Shown: positions 58,940 through 64,000 of the stretch, piece by piece
How positions within the stretch are numbered: position 1 is the first letter of the stretch
Layout of the letters: every line of letters starts with the position of its first letter
NCBI GenBank assembly: GCA_006176705.1
Contig: QRFJ01000085.1
Location: forward strand, 392,249-456,248
From: Cocos nucifera
Taxonomy: Eukaryota; Streptophyta; Magnoliopsida; Arecales; Arecaceae
DNA: 64,000 bases
Direction: 5' to 3'
Notes under the pieces: model-generated
The model's input: the letters and a program-made list of their open reading frames with translations, nothing else
Told to the model about the DNA's origin: nothing
Databases searched by the model: none
Made by a program: the position numbers and the translations under genes

Positions 58940-60620
58940 GAGGTGAAGTTCGGCCTCACTTGAGATGGGGTGGTCATGGACGCGGCCGAACTTCGTTCCG
59001 TCTTTTTGTGAAACCTGCGGGAGAACTTCGTGCCCTTTGTTGGAGCTTCTTTGGAGTCAGGGAGTCCTCGCTTGTCCTGGGGCGGTCGTGAGCGCAACCG
59101 AACTTCATCTAACCTCCTGTGAAATGCCGAACTTCATTCCGCGGGAGAACTTTGTTCCGCCCGTTTGCGCCGAACTTTATAGTGAGCTTCGAAGGGGAGT
59201 TCGGCCTCACTTGTGCCGAACTTCATTCCAATGATGAGCTTCTGAGGAAAGTTTGGCCTTGCTTCCGCCGAACTTCATTCGGATGAACAGCGGAGTTCGG
59301 CCTCACTTGTGCCGAACTTCATTCCGCGGGAGAACTTTGTTCCGCCCTCGCTTACGCTTAACTTGATGGTGAGCTTCGAAGGGAAAGTTCGGCCTCACTT
59401 AAGCCGAACTTCATTCCAATGACGAGCTTCTGAGGGGAAGTTCGGCCTTGCTTCCGCCGAACTTCATTTCGATGATGTACGAGGAGTTCGGCCTCGCTTG
59501 CGCGGAGCTTTGTTCCGCTTTTCCGCAAAACCTTCCACGGGAGAACTTCATGCTTCTTTGTCCGGACTTCCTTGCTTGCAGAGAGGGGGTCGGCTTTGCT
59601 TGTCCGAACTTCATTGCACCTCCCATGAATTCTTTGCAGGGGCTTCCTTGGTGACGTACATGAGGGGGAATTCGGCCTCGCTCGCCCTCGGTGGTCTCGA
59701 GCGCGGCCTAACTTCATTGCACCTCCCGTGAATTCTTTCTAGAGATGACATACTTAAGCGGGGGAGTTCGGCCTTACTTAAAGCGAACTTCACTTTATGG
59801 TGAGCTTCAAAGGGGAGTTCGGCCTCACTTGAGCCGAACTTCATTCCAATAATGAGCTTTCGAGGGGAGTTCGGCTTTACTTCCGCCGAACTTCATTCGG
59901 ATGATCAGCTGCGCAGTTCGGCCTCACTTTATGCCGAACTTCATTCTGCGGGAGAACTTTGTTCGCCTTTGTTTGCGCCGAACTTGATTGAACCTCGAAG
60001 GGAAGTTCGGTTTCACTTGCGCCGAACTTCATTCCAATAATGAGCTTCTGAGGAAAGTTCGGCCTTGCTTCAGCCGAACTTTATTCCGATGAGCAGCGGA
60101 GTTCGGCCCCACTTATGCCGAACTTCATTCCGTGGGAGACTTTGTTCCGCCCTTGCTTAGGCCGAACTTAACTTTGTGGCGACTACGAAAGTTCGGCCTC
60201 ACTTAAGCCGAACTTCGCTCCGCTTTCCCGTGAAAGCTTCCGCGGGAAGACTTCATGGAGCTCGGCTTTCCTGGCCCCGGATTTCATTCCGAATCTTCAT
60301 TCCGATTTTCCGTGAGATTCTTCCACGGCAGAACTTCCTGCTTCTTTATCGGAGCTTCCTCGATGATGAGCCTCGAGGTCGTAGACATAGGCCGAACTTC
60401 ATTCCGCCTCCTTGACAAATAGGGGAAAACTTCTTCCTTCATTACCCGAACTCCCTTGACGACGGGCTCAAGTGGAGCTCGGCTTTGCTTTAGCTACCGA
60501 ACTTCACTCCGCCTCCAAAGAATTCTTTGCAGCAGGTTTCGTAGATGACATACTCGAGATGGGGGAGTTCGGCCTGACTTGAGCGATGAGAGCCTCGAGG
60601 GAAAAGTTCGGCTTCTTCTT
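58940..60620. repeat. Field of GTTCGGC...GCCGAAC inverted-repeat units
   Basis: The motif AGTTCGGC, about nine bases (CTCACTTGT and variants), then GCCGAACT recurs, each copy able to form an 8-9-bp stem. By eye there are about 19 GCCGAACTT and about 15 GTTCGGC. A higher-order unit of about 185-190 bases (TGAGCTTCGAAGGGGAGTT, then TTCATTCCAATGATGAGC, then TTCATTCCGCGGGAGAAC) is visible from about 59180, 59370, 59800 and 59990. Open frames on both strands are translations of the repeat. Confidence 0.8.
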
Positions 60621-61063
60621 CCGCCGAACTTCATTCCAAATCCCCTTGTGAAATTTTCTGCGGGAGAACTTCTTGCTCTCCATTTCTCCTTCCTAAGGGC
60701 GATTGGTATGCCCAAATGCTTTTTCCTTATGGCCGGTTCCTCGCATCCTCATGGCGAGTTTGCTGGCAAAGTCCCCGTTGGAATGTTGCCGCTCGGCCAG
60801 CATCATCTCGGCGGGGCCACAGACCTGACCAGCAGGTTGAACTGCCCCACGTCTGCGATGGCTTCGTATGGAAAACTAGGGCTATTGGGGCTGAGACAGG
60901 AACAGATAGGATCTGGCGTGCAGGCTGTCGATCACCGTGTCGAAGCTCTCAAGGCATTTTCTCTTCGGAAGAGAACTTCTAGTGAGGAAGAAGGTGGATT
61001 TTCAGAGAGAGAGAAAATCGCTATCGAGCACTCCTTTAAGAATAAGGGAACCTCGAAGGTTCA
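60621..61063 (-). other. 5' internal region of the 56-62 kb element
   Basis: GC-moderate and without the hairpin motif. A plus-strand open frame crosses it but is antisense to the element. On the minus strand a possible short gag start lies near 60870 (MASQTWGSS...), which I cannot confirm. Confidence 0.4.
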
Positions 61064-61082
61064 GGCCCTCCTTCTAGCGCCA
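61064..61082 (-). promoter_or_regulatory. Primer-binding site
   Basis: Minus strand TGGCGCTAGAAGGAGGGCC, three bases inside the LTR. It starts TGGCGC like many plant Gypsy primer sites. I have not matched it to a specific tRNA. Confidence 0.65.
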
Positions 61083-61085
61083 ATC

Positions 61086-62212
61086 TGTTGACGCAGAAAC
61101 TGATCGTCGCCGGAGTTGAGGCCGAAGAGGCTGCCGCCGGGGACCTGCAAAACAAAGTCTCGCTCGAAGCCGGTGGGGGGTGGCTCCGGCAAAACCCTCC
61201 GATGCTCAAGTCAGTTCCCGTCAATAGGAATGGAGTGCTCGATAGAGTATAGAGGAGAAGAAAAGGGTTTTTTAGAACTTGGCCTCAGTGAATTCGGAGG
61301 GTCCTTTTATAGAGAGAGCTAGTTGCAACCGCCTTGGTTAATGAGCATCGTAACTGTCGTGATCAATGCTGATCGTTATTGTCGATCATTATTGTCGATA
61401 AATGCGATCGTTATTGCCGATAAATGCCGATTGTTATTGTGGTATAACCGTAGTGAGATCGCCTGTAGTAATCCATCATAAGGAGTTTGGCCATTGAGAA
61501 GCTCGTCCACTGAAGAAGTCTGTAGGGAGCCCGGCTTCCTTAGAAGCTCGGTCGTTGGAGAAATCCGCATGGAGTCCGACTTCCGTATAAGCCCGGTCGC
61601 TGGAGGGTTCCGTAAGGAGTCTGGCTTCCTTAAAAGCTTGGCCCGAGAGGAAGCTTTGGGGGGAGTTCGGCTCCTGCAGGCGCCTGGCTGTAACGACCCA
61701 GGGATAGTTCAGCTTTTGCAGGAGTCTGACCAAAGCTCGGCGATTGAGTAATCAGAAGTAGTTCGGCAGCTAAGTAGTTCGACCCGCTGCCGACTGCTGA
61801 GGAGTTCGGACGCTGGTTGTCCGAAGGAGCTTGACCGGCCGAAAGAATGGTCGCTTGAGGAGTTCGGCCGCTGGGAGTATGAAGCTCGGCCGCATGAGAG
61901 TTCGGTCGGTTTGAAGGACTTCGGCTGAGGTCCGACCGCTGAGAAGTTCGGCCGGATGTAGGAGTTCGGCCGAGGGGGCGACCGCTTGAGGAGTTCAGCC
62001 GAGGGGGCGACCACTTGAGGAGTTCGGCCGCTGGAGGGACGGTCGCTTGAAGCCCGGCCGAGGAGGGTTCGGTCCTGACGCTGGGAGTTTGAGGAGCTCG
62101 GCCGCTTGACAGTTCGGCTGAAGCCCGTCCATGGAATCTCTTCTGCGGCCACTAGTCGCATCGGGCTGAGCATCGAACTAGACTTTGGCAGGAGCGGGGT
62201 TTATCCCCAACA
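61086..62212 (-). mobile_element. 5' LTR of the 56-62 kb element
   Basis: 1127 bp, TGTTGACGC... to ...TATCCCCAACA on the plus strand. Differs from the left copy at scattered single positions, a few percent by eye. Confidence 0.9.
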
Positions 62213-62217
62213 CAGCT

Positions 62218-62594
62218 AATCTTAGTTTTATATTTTTTACTCACCTCTTGATATGTAGCACTTGCGATTGAAAGACAGCTTAGGTTACATTTTAAACTAA
62301 TTTGTATTATATATATTTATATTATAGATTAGAAGATATTGGTCATCGGTGAAAATTTCAAGAACCATGTCAATGACTTGTTTCTAATTTAGATTTTTTT
62401 AAATTTTATGAGACATGTAGTATTTTTTAACTTTGTATAATAATAATATGGAAAACTTTGTTGCTTATACACTGTATTAACAAATATGATGCATGGAAGA
62501 TTTATATTAGTATAATATAATTTTAGATTTTATGTGATGATATATTGAATGATATTTAGTTGTTATAATATTAGATTTATTAATAGAAAAATTT
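62218..62594. other. AT-rich sequence, no gene seen
   Basis: Continues from 56068 across the inserted LTR element. One exon-like piece may begin after a TTATAG near 62325, but nothing is recognisable. Confidence 0.4.
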
Positions 62595-63262
62595 AAAATC
62601 AACCTTCGGGGGCATAATTTTGGTGGCGATATTATTTTATCACAAAACATATAAATATTTTTTATGATGATAAATTTTATCATAAAAAATATTAACTACG
62701 TGAGCTAATATTTTTAGCGGCAAGCAAATTTACTGCCAAAACTTTTGAATTTTTTTTGATGATAAAATTTTGCCACTAATACTATTCAATGGTGTCAACA
62801 TATCACCACAAAAAGTATATTCATGCTTTTTTTATGGTAACTAAAATTATCACTTAAAATTAAATTTTTTCGACGACATAATATTCATTACTAAAGGACT
62901 TTATTTTCCAGCGAAAACTTTCACCGCTAAAAATAGAACTTTTAGCGATGAAACTATTTATTATTAAATATTTATCTAATTATTATTTTATAGTGAATAT
63001 GTGGATTAGGCGGTAAATAGTATGCTCTTTAGCGCCCAATTTATTTGCCATAAAAGATTTATATTTTTTGATAAAAAAAATTATCATAAAATGTTTAATT
63101 TTTTATGATAAATTTATTTTGTTGCCGTGAAAAATATTTTCTGACGAATCTTCTGCAGCGGCTGTGGTGATTATTTTTTCACCATTAAAATTTTTTTTAC
63201 GATAAGATATTAACTTTTGATGATAATTATTTTATCATAAAAAAATAATTTTTTTTATAGCT
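62595..63262. repeat. Possible CACTA subterminal region
   Basis: Repeated TTTTTGATGATAAAATTT, TTATCATAAAAAAT and TTAGCGATG-like motifs in both orientations, ending in TTTTTTTTATAGCTAG. Composition and motif layout resemble the CACTA-2 subterminal arrays, but the end does not match CTTGTAGTG and no partner end is found. Confidence 0.35.
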
Positions 63263-64000
63263 AGAGGATGGTCCGGGAGGTGCAGCTCCTCCAAAAGAAT
63301 GATATCTGATGCTATTGGCTTTTTATTTTTATTTAAAGTTATGATGATTGGCTCTTGAACTGCCTTTATGCTGTGTTAAGGATAACTAAGTTTTTATTTG
63401 TAAGCCTAACTGCGGGACTGGCCAACCGTCGCTTCTTATAAGCAATGTGATTGATTACATCACAGTGATATGCAGTGACGTGTTGGCGATCATCCAATGT
63501 GACGGGATACATGATGATAGCGCAACGTCTGTGCCTCAGGCGTGTTGATGGGGTATTTTTTTTTATTTTTTTTATTATTTAAATTTAAAAATATGATCGT
63601 TCGAAACTTATTTATGAAATTATCATCCACACATAAAATTATCACTTGAAGTAGCGAGTCCATTGCCATGTAAGTAATGTGGCTAGATGGAAAATCGTCA
63701 TCTCAAATGGCGAGTTTACCAAACTCAGCGGGCCAAGTGTTGATTTCAATGAACTTAGTGTGCTCTTCATTTGAACTGATGAGCTCACTGAAATCGCCAC
63801 TTGGTCGGATAAGTTCATTAAACTCATCATTTGAGATGGTGATTTCATTGATTTTAATTACCCACCTAGCCCTTCAATCCTGGCTTCTAAACAAAACCCT
63901 AATAATCCTCCCCACCTTCTTTGCTCTCCAAAACCTCTAAAATTGTAATTCATCATATATTAATGTTTAATTTTCTACCTAAAGAAGATCATAGACATAA
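63263..64000. other. Unassigned right end of the window
   Basis: 63640-63860 holds loosely repeated GAAATCGCC, TTCATTTGA and TTGAGATGGTGATTTC themes of about 40-60 bases. No gene, RNA or element end recognised. Confidence 0.4.

Larger units (their letters stand above)
56074..62212 (-). mobile_element. Non-autonomous LTR retrotransposon (Tat/Gypsy-like), young
   Basis: The LTRs 56074-57200 and 61086-62212 are each 1127 bp and nearly identical. The target duplication CAGCT is exact (56069-56073 and 62213-62217). On the minus strand the LTR starts TGTTGGGG and ends TGCGTCAACA, with TA in place of TG at the far left end on the plus strand. The primer site lies at 61064-61082 and the polypurine tract at 57201-57217, so the element reads right to left. 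The 3.9-kb interior has only a gag-like scrap (58570-58803), a 115-bp minisatellite and a field of small inverted repeats. No pol is present, so it would depend on a relative for enzymes. Confidence 0.88.

Noticed and set aside
59358..60715. Protein genes in the hairpin field
   Set aside because: Frames exist on both strands wherever the repeat lacks stops; no start context, domain or conservation.
60579..61091. 170-residue plus-strand protein beside the right LTR
   Set aside because: Runs antisense to the element, crosses the primer-binding site and begins in the hairpin repeats; no family recognised.
1..64000. tRNA, rRNA or other structured RNA genes
   Set aside because: No cloverleaf or rRNA-like segment was noticed by eye; only primer-binding sites complementary to tRNA ends were seen. 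A dedicated tRNA scan could not be run.

Overview
The window is plant nuclear DNA, almost entirely transposable elements and their debris. The plant assignment rests on CACTA elements carrying the plant En/Spm-type (PTTA-like) accessory protein, Ty1-copia elements primed by initiator tRNA-Met, Gypsy elements with Athila- and Tat-like gag remains, and a fragment of a plant-type VAC14 gene. A monocot, perhaps a palm, is my guess; the sequence does not settle it. I found no intact host gene.

Layout. 1-1816: AT-rich flank. 1820-8370: a complete CACTA transposon (CACTAC ends, TGC target duplications) carrying the first exons of VAC14 and a decayed transposon gene. 8374-8943: short degenerate repeats. 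8944-42905: a nest. The outermost layer is an old minus-strand Copia (Copia-3). Its left LTR is split by a second CACTA (9644-16052). Its internal region is split by Copia-1 (16443-41134, minus). Copia-1 is itself split in its leader by Copia-2 (23516-38508, plus). 42906-43984: CACTA-derived and AT-rich sequence. 43985-51773: a Gypsy element with two LTRs and a gag remnant but no pol. 52140-53780: remains of another CACTA gene. 53781-56068: unassigned, with a possible RNase H scrap. 56074-62212: a recent non-autonomous LTR element with an exact CAGCT duplication, a 115-bp minisatellite and a field of small inverted repeats. 62595-63262: possible further CACTA end. The rest is unassigned.

Assembly caution. 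A run of exactly 25 N (27655-27679) is followed by about 10.8 kb rich in single-base indels. Its first 4.5 kb (27680-32160) repeats 23333-27654, including the same unique element junction. This looks like an over-filled gap closed with unpolished long-read sequence, so Copia-2 is probably about 10.5 kb in reality and many of its frameshifts are probably not biological.

How the parts relate. Copia-1 and Copia-2 are one family: about 2.3-kb LTRs, about 1.85-kb leader, and gag, protease, integrase and RT-RNase H in Copia order. Their LTRs carry a dense cluster of TTGAC (W-box) cores upstream of a TATA box. The Gypsy element and the 56-62 kb element lack pol and would need enzymes from elsewhere. 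The most biologically interesting item is the VAC14 capture by a CACTA element, with splice sites and reading frame still open.
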